From an uncultured bacterium (GTDB lineage: Bacteria > Sysuimicrobiota > Sysuimicrobiia > Sysuimicrobiales > Sysuimicrobiaceae), in NCBI GenBank assembly GCA_938028835.1, contig CALIMJ010000022.1, forward strand, positions 49,758 to 113,757: 64,000 nucleotides of DNA, read 5' to 3'. Position 1 is the stretch's first letter, and each line of letters opens with the position of its first letter. This document shows positions 43,375 to 51,967 of the stretch, piece by piece. A program made the translations under genes and the position numbers. The notes under the pieces were generated by a model. It worked only from the letters and a program-made list of their open reading frames with translations. It made no database searches and was not told the origin of the DNA.

Positions 43375-44619
43375 TTACTTCCACCGGTCGGGCGGCAGCA
43401 ACACGAACCGGCCGCCCTGCACCGTCACGATCACGAAGTCCTTGGGGTCAAAGCCCAGGTGGTCCTCTGGGCTCAGGTTCATGACCCCGTGGGTGCCCAC
43501 GTAGTTCCGGATCCGCTCGATCCCGTCCCGCGCCAGCTCCCGGATCCGCGCCAGGGGCTGACCGTCGGGGACCGCCTGCAGGCCCAGCAGCGCCCACTGC
43601 AGGGCGTCGTACGCGTGGCCCGCAAACGTACTGATGGGCTGCCCGCCGGACACCCGAGTGTATTCCGCGATGAGCTCCAGGTTGACCCGCCGGACGGGGT
43701 CGTTGGCGGGCAGCTGGTCCGCCACCAGGATCTTCCCGCACGGCATCACCGTGCCCTCCGCCGCCTGGCCCGCGGTACGGATCAGGTCCGGGCTGCAGGC
43801 GCCGTGCCCGTGCACGATCTTCCGCGGGCCCACCCGACCGGCCACCGCCACGTTGATGACGGCCGCCGCGGGCGGGATGGAGCCGATCACCACCGCCTGA
43901 CAACCGCTGGCCCGCACCCGGGTCACCTGGGGGAACTCGGTGGCGAACCGGTCGAAGGAGTCACCGTACAGGATGCGGATGCCGGCCTTCGGGAACTCCT
44001 GCTTGGCGCTGGCGAAGGTGTCCTGGCCGTACGCGGTGTTCTCGTAGAGGTGGCAGACCCGGTCGATCCGGACCGCCTTGAGGTACTCCGCCTGCTTGGC
44101 CGCGGAGTGCAGATTCTCGGGTACCGGCTTGAAGATCCACGTGCGCATGCGCTTGGTGGCGGGGTCCTCGATGATGGCGCGGGCGGAGGCCATGGAGATG
44201 TTGGGGGTGCGCAGCTCCGTGGCGATGGGGACGATGGCCAGGCTGGGGCCGCTCAGGGTGGTTCCCACCAGCACGTGCACCTGGTCCTGCTCGATGAGCC
44301 GCCGTGCCAGGCTCGCCGCCACGTCCGCGCGGCTCTGGTCGTCGTGGATGAGGATCTGCACCTCGTGGCGGACCCCATCCGGGCCGGCGATCCCGCCCTC
44401 CCGGTTCAGCCGGTCCTGCACCAGGCGCGCCACGTCCCGTTCCGGCGTACCCAGGCTGGAGCCCGGACCCGTCACGGAGGAGATGAACCCGATCCGGTAC
44501 GGCGTCCCCACCCGAGCCGGGGCCGCCAGCAGGGGGAAGACGAGGGTTGCTACCAGGACCAGGGCCGCCCCCGCCCACAAGGCGGCCCGTCGGGGTCGAG
44601 TACACGCGTTCCTGCTCAT
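43375..44619 (-). CDS. livK: periplasmic substrate-binding protein of the LIV-type importer
   Basis: Type I periplasmic binding protein, 414 residues with a signal peptide (about 1-36, ending LAAPA). The mature part starts TPYRIGFISSVTGPGSSLGT. It is more diverged from amino-acid LivK than the permeases are, and resembles binding proteins for aromatic or organic acids. A different ligand is therefore plausible. ATG 44619 follows AAGGGAGGTGGGTCC. It is divergent from the dehydratase operon and shares its palindrome-bearing control region. Confidence 0.9.
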   Translation of the reverse strand: MSRNACTRPRRAALWAGAALVLVATLVFPLLAAPARVGTPYRIGFISSVTGPGSSLGTPERDVARLVQDRLNREGGIAGPDGVRHEVQILIHDDQSRADVAASLARRLIEQDQVHVLVGTTLSGPSLAIVPIATELRTPNISMASARAIIEDPATKRMRTWIFKPVPENLHSAAKQAEYLKAVRIDRVCHLYENTAYGQDTFASAKQEFPKAGIRILYGDSFDRFATEFPQVTRVRASGCQAVVIGSIPPAAAVINVAVAGRVGPRKIVHGHGACSPDLIRTAGQAAEGTVMPCGKILVADQLPANDPVRRVNLELIAEYTRVSGGQPISTFAGHAYDALQWALLGLQAVPDGQPLARIRELARDGIERIRNYVGTHGVMNLSPEDHLGFDPKDFVIVTVQGGRFVLLPPDRWK

Positions 44620-44767
44620 GGACCCACCTCCCTTTGGGGTTTCGCGGCGCACACCGCGCCCGGGGGTTGTCGAGGAGACAGCCAGACCTCCGGGAAGCCT
44701 TCCCGGCACGTCACCCCACCTCCCTCGCCACCGTCCCGGTAGTCATCATACGCCGCGCGGCGCCGAC

Positions 44768-44781
44768 CGACCTTCCGGTCG
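44768..44781. promoter_or_regulatory. palindromic operator candidate 1 (CGACC-N4-GGTCG)
   Basis: CGACCTTCCGGTCG has perfect 5-bp arms around 4 nt. It lies at about +2 to +15 of the possible livK promoter, a position suited to repression by a TetR-family dimer. Confidence 0.6.
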
Positions 44782-44945
44782 CCTGGCCTATTCGTCCCCG
44801 AGCCAGCCGGACTAGTCAATGCGCCAGTTGGCCCATTATGGGTGCTACGCCCGCTTCAGGCCTCCCGGCGAGCTGGGCCAGACGTACCAGAAGAAACCCC
44901 CAGACGCCTCATTGAACCTTGCGGGGCATCCCCACACCCTGGATT

Positions 44946-44959
44946 CGACCGAACGGTCG
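44946..44959. promoter_or_regulatory. palindromic operator candidate 2 (CGACC-N4-GGTCG)
   Basis: CGACCGAACGGTCG has 6-bp perfect arms around AA and shares the 5-bp arms of the first site. It ends 5 bp before the ATG of the dehydratase large-subunit gene, so a bound protein would block transcription or translation start of the operon. Confidence 0.65.
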
Positions 44960-44964
44960 GGAGC

Positions 44965-46227
44965 ATGGGGCACACGCTGGCAGAAGCCATCCTCAGCCGG
45001 GCCGCCGGGCAGCCGACGGTGCGGGCGGGGCAGTTCGTCACCTGTGAGGTGGACTTCTGCCTGGTGCACGACATCTTCGCGGGAACCCTGTTCGACACCC
45101 TGGAACGGCTAGGGGTGGATCGGGTGTGGGACCCTGACCGGGTGGCGGTGGTCCTGGATCACTTTTCGCCTGCTCCCAGCGCCGCCGTGGCCAGCCTGCA
45201 CCGGCGCATCCGGCAGGGCGTGGAGCGCTTCGGCATCCGCCACTTCTTCGACACCGGCGAGGGGATCTGCCACCAGCTCCTGGTGGAGCGGCGGTTGGTC
45301 CGGCCCGGGATGCTGGTGGTGGGCACGGACTCCCACTCCACCACCTACGGCGCGGTGGCCGCAGCCGGCACGGGGATCGGGACGTCCGAGATGGCCTATG
45401 CAGCGACCACCGGGACCCTGTGGTTCCAGGTGCCACCCACCGTGCGGTGCCAGCTGTTCGGCCGCCTGCGACCTCCCGCCAGCTGGAAGGACCTGATCCT
45501 GCACCTCCTGGGCCGGTACGGGGCCGAGTTCGTGCAGTACCGGGCCCTGGAGTTCGCGGGGGAGGCGGTAAGCCACGTAGACCTCGCCGGCCGCATGAGC
45601 GTGGCCAACATGGCGGTGGAGGCCGGGGCCAAGTTCTGCTTCTTCCCTCCGGACGCGGTGACCCGACGGTTCTACGGGGAGGAGGGCGCGGCGTGGCCTA
45701 CGCCGGACCCCGACGCGGCCTACGAGCGCACCGTCTCCGTGGACCTTTCCGAACTGGAGCCCCTGGTGGCCCTTCCGCACCGGGTGGACCACGTGCGGCC
45801 GGTCCGCGAGGTCCAGGGCATCCCGGTGGACCAGGCCTTCATCGGCTCGTGCACCAACGGCCGGGTGGAGGACCTGGAGGAGGCGGCCCGTTACCTGCGC
45901 GGCCGCCGCGTCCACCCCCGTACCCGCCTGCTGGTGGCCCCGGCTTCCCGCGCCGTGTACGAGGAAGCCAGCCGGCGGGGCATCCTGGCGGACCTGGTGG
46001 CTGCGGGCGCGGTGGTCCTGCCGCCCGGTTGCGGCCCGTGCTTCGGCGGGCACCTGGGCCTGCTGGGGGACGGCGAGCGATGTGTGGGGACCCACAACCG
46101 GAACTTTCAGGGCCGCATGGGCAGCCCGCACGCGGAGATCTACCTGGCCTCCCCCGCCACGGTGGCGGCCAGCGCGGTGCTCGGGTACCTCGCGGACCCC
46201 CGGGAGGTGGAGGTGGCCGTTGGCTGA
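44965..46227 (+). CDS. aconitase-family hydro-lyase, large subunit (LeuC/HacA-like)
   Basis: Iron-sulfur subunit of a two-part 3-isopropylmalate dehydratase/homoaconitase-type enzyme, 420 residues. [4Fe-4S] ligands are in GSCTNGR and GCGPCFGGH; HFFDTGEGICHQLL, GTDSHSTTYGA and GTGIGTSEMA match the family. It interconverts 2-hydroxy and 3-hydroxy acids through an alkene. No leuA-leuB leucine genes are adjacent, so leucine synthesis is not implied. ATG 44965 starts the conserved MGHTLAEAIL. Confidence 0.88.
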   Translation: MGHTLAEAILSRAAGQPTVRAGQFVTCEVDFCLVHDIFAGTLFDTLERLGVDRVWDPDRVAVVLDHFSPAPSAAVASLHRRIRQGVERFGIRHFFDTGEGICHQLLVERRLVRPGMLVVGTDSHSTTYGAVAAAGTGIGTSEMAYAATTGTLWFQVPPTVRCQLFGRLRPPASWKDLILHLLGRYGAEFVQYRALEFAGEAVSHVDLAGRMSVANMAVEAGAKFCFFPPDAVTRRFYGEEGAAWPTPDPDAAYERTVSVDLSELEPLVALPHRVDHVRPVREVQGIPVDQAFIGSCTNGRVEDLEEAARYLRGRRVHPRTRLLVAPASRAVYEEASRRGILADLVAAGAVVLPPGCGPCFGGHLGLLGDGERCVGTHNRNFQGRMGSPHAEIYLASPATVAASAVLGYLADPREVEVAVG

Positions 46228-46759
46228 GGTGCGCCTGAGGGAAGTCGTGCGCGGCCGGGTGTGGAAGTTCGGCGACGACATCAGCACGGACCTCCTGGCA
46301 CCTGGCGCGTACGCGGTGGCGCCCCTGGAAGAGCGCAAGCGCCACGTCCTGGAAACCGTGCGGCCCGAGTTCCCGCGCCAGGTGCGGCCCGGGGACGTGG
46401 TGGTGGCGGGGCGCAACTTCGGCTGCGGCAGCAGCCGGGAAACGGCACCCGAAGGCCTCCGGGCCCTGGGCGTGGCCTGCGTGGTGGCGGAGTCGTTCGC
46501 CCGCATCTTCTTCCGCAACGCGGTGGCCCTGGGCCTGCCCGTGCTGCCGTGCCCGGGGGTTTCGGAGCTGTTCGAAGACGGGGACGAGGCGGAGGTGGTG
46601 GTGGCCGAAGCGCGGGTCCGCAACCCCCTCACGGGCACGGAGCTGCGCGGTCAACCCCTTCCGCCGGTGATGGTGGAGATCCTGGAGGCCGGCGGGATCC
46701 TGGAGCGGCTGCGGGCGTGGAACGCGCGCCGCGGACAGACGAACGCGGGTCGGGGGTGA
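46220..46759 (+). CDS. aconitase-family hydro-lyase, small subunit (LeuD/HacB-like)
   Basis: Swivelling-domain partner of 179 residues with GRVWKFGDDISTDLLAPG, the substrate-binding GRNFGCGSSRETAP loop and ESFARIFFRNAVALGLPV. Some residues after GCGSSRE determine whether the enzyme is isopropylmalate, homoaconitate or citraconate specific; I cannot assign it. TTG 46220 has GGAGG about 5 nt upstream and overlaps the large-subunit stop; GTG 46229 is an alternative. Confidence 0.88.
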   Translation: MAEVRLREVVRGRVWKFGDDISTDLLAPGAYAVAPLEERKRHVLETVRPEFPRQVRPGDVVVAGRNFGCGSSRETAPEGLRALGVACVVAESFARIFFRNAVALGLPVLPCPGVSELFEDGDEAEVVVAEARVRNPLTGTELRGQPLPPVMVEILEAGGILERLRAWNARRGQTNAGRG

Positions 46760-48057
46760 TGGCGATGATCTGGAACCCGCAGACGGAGACGTTGCCGCGG
46801 GCGGAGCTGGAGCAGCTGCAGCTGGAGCGGCTCCGCCAGCTCGTGGATCGGCTGTACGACCGTTCGCCCTTCTACCGTGCGCGCCTGGAGGCGGCAGGGG
46901 TGCGGTCGGAGGACCTGCGCACCCTGGACGACCTGAGGAGGCTGCCATTCACCACGAAGGCGGAGGTGCGGGCCGCTTACCCGTTCGGGCTTTTCACGGT
47001 GCCGCAGGACCAGGTCCTGGAGCTGCACTGCTCCTCCGGCACGACGGGTTCCCCCATCCTGGTGGGCTACACTCGGGCGGACCTGGACCTGTGGGGCGAG
47101 GTCATGGCGCGGGTGATGGGCTGCGCCGGAGTGGGCCCCGGCGACCGGGTCCACAACGCGTACGGCTACGGCCTGTTCACCGGCGGACTCGGCTTCCACT
47201 ACGGCGCCCTGCGGGTCGGCGCCACGGTGCTGCCCATCTCCTCGGGCAACACCGCCCGCCAGGTCAAGTTGATGAACGACCTGGGCTGCACCGTCCTGTG
47301 CTGCACCCCGTCGTACGCGCTGCGGATCGCCGAGGTGATGGAGGAGACGGGGGTGGCCCCCCAGGCCCTGAGGGTGGGGATCTTCGGCGCGGAGCCGTGG
47401 TCGGAGGGGATGCGGGAGGAGATCCAGCGCCGGCTCGGGCTGAGCGCGGTGGACATCTACGGGCTCAGCGAGGTCATCGGCCCGGGTGTGGCCTGCGAGT
47501 GTCAGGAGGCCAAAAGCGGGCTGCACGTGAACGAGGACCACTTCCTGGTGGAGGTGGTGGACCCGCGCACGGGGGAGCCGCTGCCCGATGGCGAGCGGGG
47601 GGAGCTGGTGTTCACCACCCTGACCCGCGAGGCCACGCCGGTGGTGCGGTACCGGACCGGCGACCTCTCCAGCCTGAACCACGAGCCGTGTCGCTGCGGC
47701 CGCACCCTGGTCCGCATGGCGCGGGTGACGGGACGGGTGGACGACATGCTCATCATCCGCGGGGTGAACGTGTTCCCCTCCGACGTGGAGACCGTCCTCA
47801 CCCGCTTCCCGGAGCTGGAGCCACAGTACCAGATCGTGGTGGACCGGGAGCGTGCCCTGGACGTACTGGAGGTGCGGGTGGAGGCTCGGGAGGGCTTCTA
47901 CCGCGAGGAGGCGGTCCGCGAACTGGAGCAGCGGGTGGCCGCGCGGCTGCGGGAGGGGCTCGGGGTTTCCGCGCGGGTCACCGTGCTGCGGCCCAAGGAG
48001 CTGCCCCGCACGGAGGTCGGCAAGGCCGTGCGGGTGGTGGACCGGCGGAGCCTGTGA
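46759..48057 (+). CDS. phenylacetate-CoA ligase-like adenylate-forming enzyme
   Basis: Activates a carboxylic acid to its CoA thioester via an acyl-adenylate. The 432-residue product has the P-loop SSGTTGSPILVGYT, the NAYGYGLFTGGLGFHYGA segment, IYGLSEVIGPGVACEC and the C-terminal KELPRTEVGKAVRV lysine motif of PaaK-type ligases. Known relatives use phenylacetate, benzoates or other aryl acids. Starts cluster at GTG 46756, ATG 46759 and ATG 46765; 46759 is used. It lies between the dehydratase and the DRE-TIM gene. Confidence 0.88.
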   Translation: MAMIWNPQTETLPRAELEQLQLERLRQLVDRLYDRSPFYRARLEAAGVRSEDLRTLDDLRRLPFTTKAEVRAAYPFGLFTVPQDQVLELHCSSGTTGSPILVGYTRADLDLWGEVMARVMGCAGVGPGDRVHNAYGYGLFTGGLGFHYGALRVGATVLPISSGNTARQVKLMNDLGCTVLCCTPSYALRIAEVMEETGVAPQALRVGIFGAEPWSEGMREEIQRRLGLSAVDIYGLSEVIGPGVACECQEAKSGLHVNEDHFLVEVVDPRTGEPLPDGERGELVFTTLTREATPVVRYRTGDLSSLNHEPCRCGRTLVRMARVTGRVDDMLIIRGVNVFPSDVETVLTRFPELEPQYQIVVDRERALDVLEVRVEAREGFYREEAVRELEQRVAARLREGLGVSARVTVLRPKELPRTEVGKAVRVVDRRSL

Positions 48058-48074
48058 CGGAGGGGGTGGTGGGA

Positions 48075-49322
48075 ATGCGCGCGCGGGCCACAGAGGACAG
48101 CCGGGCGTGGATCTACGACTGGAACGTGGGGCCGGGCGCACCGGGCAGGCCTCCGTATCCCGTGGAGCTCAACGACGAGACCCTGCGGGACGGGCTTCAG
48201 AGTCCGTCCGTGCGCCACCCCACGGTGGAGGAGAAGAAGGAGATCCTGCACCGCATGGCCGACCTGGGCATCCACCGGGCGGACATCGGCTACCCGGGCA
48301 GCAGCAGCCGGGCCCTCATGGACGTGGTGGCCCTGGCGCGGGAGATCGACGCCTGCAGGCTGCCCATCCGGCCCAACTGCGCCGGGCGGACCGCCGAACC
48401 CGACATCGTGGCCATCGCGGAGGCCCAGCAGCGCTCGGGGGTGGCCATCGAGGCCGCCCTGTTCCTGGGCAGTAGCCCGATCCGCCAGTACGCGGAGGGG
48501 TGGGATCTGGACTTCCTGCTGCGGACCACGGAGCAGGCCGTCAAGCGCGCCCGGAGCCTGGGGCTGGAGGTCATGTACGTCACCGAGGACACCACCCGGG
48601 CCCGACCCGCGCACCTGCGCGCCCTGTACCGCGCCGCGGTCGAAGCGGGCGCTTCCCGGATCTGCCTGGCGGACACCGTGGGCCACGCGACCCCGTGGGG
48701 GACCCGCAGGCTGGTACGGTTCATCCGGCGGGAGCTGGGGCCACACGTGAAGATCGACTGGCACGGGCACCGGGACCGCGGGCTGGACCTCATCAACTCC
48801 CTGAGCGCCCTGGAAGCAGGCTGCAACTGCGTCCACGCGTGCGGGCTGGGCATCGGGGAGCGAGTGGGGAATACCGCCATGGACCTCCTGCTGGTGAACC
48901 TGAAGCTGCTGGGCTGGATCGAGCAGGACCTGCGCAGCCTGCCGGCTTACTGTGAGGCCGTCTCGCGTGCCACCGGGATCCCCATCCCGTGCAACTACCC
49001 CGTGGTGGGCAAGGACGCGTTCGAGACCAGTACCGGCGTGCACGCGGCGGCCATCGCCAAGGCCTTCCGCAAGGGCGACTGGTGGCTGGCGAACCGGATC
49101 TACAGCGGGGTGCCCGCGGACGAGGTGGGGCGCGAGCAGGTGATCACCGTGGGCCCCATGAGCGGCCAGGCCAACGTGGCCTTCTGGCTGGAGCGCCACG
49201 GCCTGCCGGTTACTCAGGAGGCCGTGGAGCGGGTGCTCAGCGCGGCCAAGCTGGCCGACCGGGTCCTCACCGACGAAGAGATCCTGGCCGCCCTGCAGCC
49301 GCTGGTCCAGAAGGTGGGGTGA
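48075..49322 (+). CDS. DRE-TIM metallolyase of the isopropylmalate/homocitrate synthase type
   Basis: A 415-residue enzyme of the Claisen-condensing family, without the LeuA regulatory domain. DETLRDGLQ carries the catalytic Arg/Asp, HGHRDRG the two metal histidines and GLGIGERVGN the flap typical of synthases. The first motif reads RDGLQ, as in HMG-CoA lyase, where synthases usually have RDGEQ. It may condense acetyl-CoA with a 2-oxoacid or run the cleavage direction. The neighbouring dehydratase makes a homocitrate/isopropylmalate-like intermediate likely. ATG 48075 is used. Confidence 0.85.
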   Translation: MRARATEDSRAWIYDWNVGPGAPGRPPYPVELNDETLRDGLQSPSVRHPTVEEKKEILHRMADLGIHRADIGYPGSSSRALMDVVALAREIDACRLPIRPNCAGRTAEPDIVAIAEAQQRSGVAIEAALFLGSSPIRQYAEGWDLDFLLRTTEQAVKRARSLGLEVMYVTEDTTRARPAHLRALYRAAVEAGASRICLADTVGHATPWGTRRLVRFIRRELGPHVKIDWHGHRDRGLDLINSLSALEAGCNCVHACGLGIGERVGNTAMDLLLVNLKLLGWIEQDLRSLPAYCEAVSRATGIPIPCNYPVVGKDAFETSTGVHAAAIAKAFRKGDWWLANRIYSGVPADEVGREQVITVGPMSGQANVAFWLERHGLPVTQEAVERVLSAAKLADRVLTDEEILAALQPLVQKVG

Positions 49323-49325
49323 GGG

Positions 49326-51128
49326 ATGGAGACCCGGACCCAAGAGCGCACCCGGATCGCCCTGCTGACGGGCAACGAGGCCATCGCCCGCGGCGCGTAC
49401 GAGGCTGGGGTGGCGGTGGCCACGGGGTACCCCGGCACCCCCAGTACGGAGATCGTGGAGTACCTGGCCACCTTACCCGACGTGTACGTGGAGTGGTCCA
49501 GCAACGAGAAGGTGGCCCTGGACGTGGCGATGGGCGCGTCCATGGGCGGGGTCCGCGCCCTGTGCACCATGAAGCACGTGGGGCTCAACGTAGCGTCGGA
49601 CACCTTCATGGTGGCTAACTACACGGGGGTCCGGGGCGGCCTCGTGGTCGTGAGCGCGGATGACCCCGGCATGCACAGCTCCCAGAACGAGCAGGACAAC
49701 CGGCTGTACGCGAAGTTCGCGGGCGTACCGCTGCTGGAGCCCAGCGACAGTCAGGAGGCCAAGACCTTCACGGAGCTGGCGTTCTCCCTGAGCGAGGAGT
49801 TCGACACCCCCGTGCTGCTGCGCACCACTACCCGGATCAGCCACACCCGCGGGGTGGTCCAGCTGGGCGATCGCCAGGTCCCGCCGCGCCGGCCGTTCCA
49901 GCGGGACCCCGCCAAGTACGTGATGCTGCCCGCCTACGCCCGGCAGCGCCGGCCCCGGGTGCTGGAGCGGCTGCCGCGCCTCGCGGAGGTCGCCGCGCGG
50001 CCGGAGTTCCTGCGGGTGGAGATGCGCGACCCCTCCGTGGGCGTGGTGACCGCCGGGGTCTGCTACACCCTGGTGCGCGAGGTGCTGCCCGAGGCCAGCG
50101 TCCTGAAGCTGGGGATGAGCTACCCCCTTCCTCTAGACGCGATCCGCGGGTTCGCCGCGCAGGTGCGGCGGCTGTTCGTGGTGGAAGAGCTGGAGCCGTT
50201 CCTGGAGGAGATGCTGCGGGCGGCGGGCCTCCCCGTGGAGGGGAAGGCGTACTTCCCGCAGCAGGGCGAGCTCACCCCCGAACGGGTACGGGAGGGGTTT
50301 GCCCGGGCTGGCGTCCTCCCCGAGCCTGGAGACGCCGGGCGCGCCAACTTGGCCACGGCTCCCCGGCCGCCCGTGCTGTGCCCCGGCTGCCCCCACACGG
50401 CGCCGTTTCTGGCCCTGCAGCGGCTGGGTGCGGTGGTGTGCGGGGACATCGGGTGCTACACCCTGGGGGCTTTGGAACCCCTGCGGGCCATGGACGCCTG
50501 CCTTGCGATGGGCAGCAGCATCGGCATGGCCACCGGCCTCGCCCTGGCCGGCACCGCCCCGGGTCCCGTGGTGGCGGTGATCGGTGACTCTACCTTCCTG
50601 CACGCGGGACTTCCGGCCCTGGTGGACGCGGTGTACAAGCGGGCTCACGTCACCGTGGTGATCCTGGACAACGGAACCACCGCCATGACGGGCGGCCAGC
50701 CGCACCCTGCCACGGGTAGCGGCGTCCGCGGGGAGCCCGCGCCGCGGGTGGACCTGGCGGCGGTGTGCCGGGCCATGGGGGTGGAGTTCGTGCGGGTGGT
50801 GGATCCCTACGACCTGGGCGCCACCTTCGTGGCGCTGGAGGAGGCCATCCGGTACCCGGGCGTGAGCGTGGTCATCACCAACCGGCCGTGCGTGGAAGCC
50901 CCCGTGAAGGTGCGCGACGAACCGTTCCGGGTGGTCCCGGAGCGGTGCACCGCCTGCCAGCTGTGCATGGACCTGGGCTGCCCCGCCATCGTGTGGACGG
51001 ACGAGACGTACGAGGGCCGGCCCAAGGTGACCATCCGACTGGACGCGTGCACCGGGTGCACCCTGTGCGCGCAGGTGTGCCCGGCGGACGCCATCGTGCG
51101 GGTGGGCCCGGGCTGGAGGAGGAGCTGA
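49326..51128 (+). CDS. iorA: indolepyruvate:ferredoxin oxidoreductase alpha subunit (IorA-like)
   Basis: Oxidatively decarboxylates an aryl (or other) 2-oxoacid to its acyl-CoA with ferredoxin as acceptor. The 600-residue product contains the pyrimidine domain (GYPGTPSTEIVEYL), the TPP site (GDSTFLHAG...ILDNGTTAMTG) and a C-terminal double [4Fe-4S] module (CTACQLCMDLGCP and CTGCTLCAQVCP). Full length for IorA. ATG 49326 is 3 bp after the upstream stop. It fits with the aryl-CoA-ligase-like gene two places upstream. Confidence 0.92.
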   Translation: METRTQERTRIALLTGNEAIARGAYEAGVAVATGYPGTPSTEIVEYLATLPDVYVEWSSNEKVALDVAMGASMGGVRALCTMKHVGLNVASDTFMVANYTGVRGGLVVVSADDPGMHSSQNEQDNRLYAKFAGVPLLEPSDSQEAKTFTELAFSLSEEFDTPVLLRTTTRISHTRGVVQLGDRQVPPRRPFQRDPAKYVMLPAYARQRRPRVLERLPRLAEVAARPEFLRVEMRDPSVGVVTAGVCYTLVREVLPEASVLKLGMSYPLPLDAIRGFAAQVRRLFVVEELEPFLEEMLRAAGLPVEGKAYFPQQGELTPERVREGFARAGVLPEPGDAGRANLATAPRPPVLCPGCPHTAPFLALQRLGAVVCGDIGCYTLGALEPLRAMDACLAMGSSIGMATGLALAGTAPGPVVAVIGDSTFLHAGLPALVDAVYKRAHVTVVILDNGTTAMTGGQPHPATGSGVRGEPAPRVDLAAVCRAMGVEFVRVVDPYDLGATFVALEEAIRYPGVSVVITNRPCVEAPVKVRDEPFRVVPERCTACQLCMDLGCPAIVWTDETYEGRPKVTIRLDACTGCTLCAQVCPADAIVRVGPGWRRS

Positions 51129-51130
51129 AG

Positions 51131-51967
51131 GTGCAGACCCGCAACGTCCTGGTGGTCGGAGTGGGAGGCCAGGGGGTCCTGCTGGCCAGCAACGTCCTGG
51201 CCGCGGCGTGCCTGGCCCGGGGCTACGACGTGAAGAAGAGCGAGGTCAAGGGGATGGCGCAGCGGGGCGGGGCGGTGGTGAGCTTCGTCCGGTACGGCGA
51301 GCGCGTGCACAGCCCCCTGGTGGAGCGGGGACGTGCGGACCTCGTTCTGAGCCTGGAGTGGGCGGAGGCCCTGCGGTGGGCCGCGTACCTGCGGCCGGGC
51401 GGGGTCCTGGCGGTAGACCTCGTGCGGATCCTGCCGCCTGCGGCCCAGCTGGATCACCGGACCTGGCAGGCCTCCTACCCCGCGGTGGAAGTGGAGCGCT
51501 TGCGGCAGGCGGGCTGGGACGTGCGCCCGTACGAGGCCAGCCGGTGTGCCGCGGAACTGGGAGACGGGCGCATGGCCAACGTGGTGCTGCTGGGCGCGGT
51601 CAGCCGGGAGCTGGAGTTCACCGTGGAGGAGTGGGAGCAAGCCCTGCGGGAGGTCGTGCCGGAGCAGGTCGTGGAGGCCAACCTCCGGGCGTTTCACGCG
51701 GGGCGGGAGCTACCGCTGGCGTCGGTGTCCCCCGGCGACGTCCGGCGTCCGGCGGCCCGGACTTTCCGCGTGGAGGTCACCGCTTCCTGGTGCAAAGGGC
51801 GCAGCTGCGGGATCTGCGTCCGGGTCTGCCCGGAGGAGGTGCTGGCCTTCGGGCCGGACGACCGGGCCACGGCGGCCAGCCCGGACCGGTGCACGGGCTG
51901 CCAGCTCTGCCAGCTCCTGTGCCCGGACTTCGCGGTGGTGGTGCGGGAGGAGGTGGCGGTTGGCTAG
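51131..51967 (+). CDS. iorB: IorB-like beta subunit fused to a 2[4Fe-4S] ferredoxin domain
   Basis: Residues 1-190 are the gamma-type domain of indolepyruvate oxidoreductase (VVGVGGQGVLLASNVLA, EVKGMAQRGGAV, LLGAV). IorB normally stops near 200 residues. Here a linker leads to a ferredoxin module (about 215-278) with CKGRSCGICVRVCP and CTGCQLCQLLCP, resembling the delta subunit of 2-oxoacid oxidoreductases. The next genes lack a separate delta subunit, so this fusion may serve both enzymes. GTG 51131 follows GGAGGAGGAG. Confidence 0.88.
   Translation: MQTRNVLVVGVGGQGVLLASNVLAAACLARGYDVKKSEVKGMAQRGGAVVSFVRYGERVHSPLVERGRADLVLSLEWAEALRWAAYLRPGGVLAVDLVRILPPAAQLDHRTWQASYPAVEVERLRQAGWDVRPYEASRCAAELGDGRMANVVLLGAVSRELEFTVEEWEQALREVVPEQVVEANLRAFHAGRELPLASVSPGDVRRPAARTFRVEVTASWCKGRSCGICVRVCPEEVLAFGPDDRATAASPDRCTGCQLCQLLCPDFAVVVREEVAVG

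Larger units (their letters stand above)
44620..44964. other. 345-bp divergent control region between importer and catabolic operon
   Basis: No gene is supported here. It holds two copies of the palindrome CGACC-N4-GGTCG. A minus-strand TTGACT (44818-44813) is a possible -35 for livK, with only a poor -10 (ACGAAT) 17 nt on. On the plus strand TTGAAC (44912-44917) is a weak -35 candidate. An in-frame extension of the dehydratase gene to 44842 exists but has no homology. Confidence 0.7.

Noticed and set aside
44842..44964. N-terminal extension of the hydro-lyase large subunit from ATG 44842
   Set aside because: The added 41 residues show no family similarity and would run across the operator-like palindrome; the family begins at MGHTLAEAIL.
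44965..46759. Leucine biosynthesis leuCD
   Set aside because: No leuB or regulatory-domain leuA is adjacent, and the surrounding genes are CoA-ester and 2-oxoacid catabolism. The family members fit, but the leucine assignment is unsupported.
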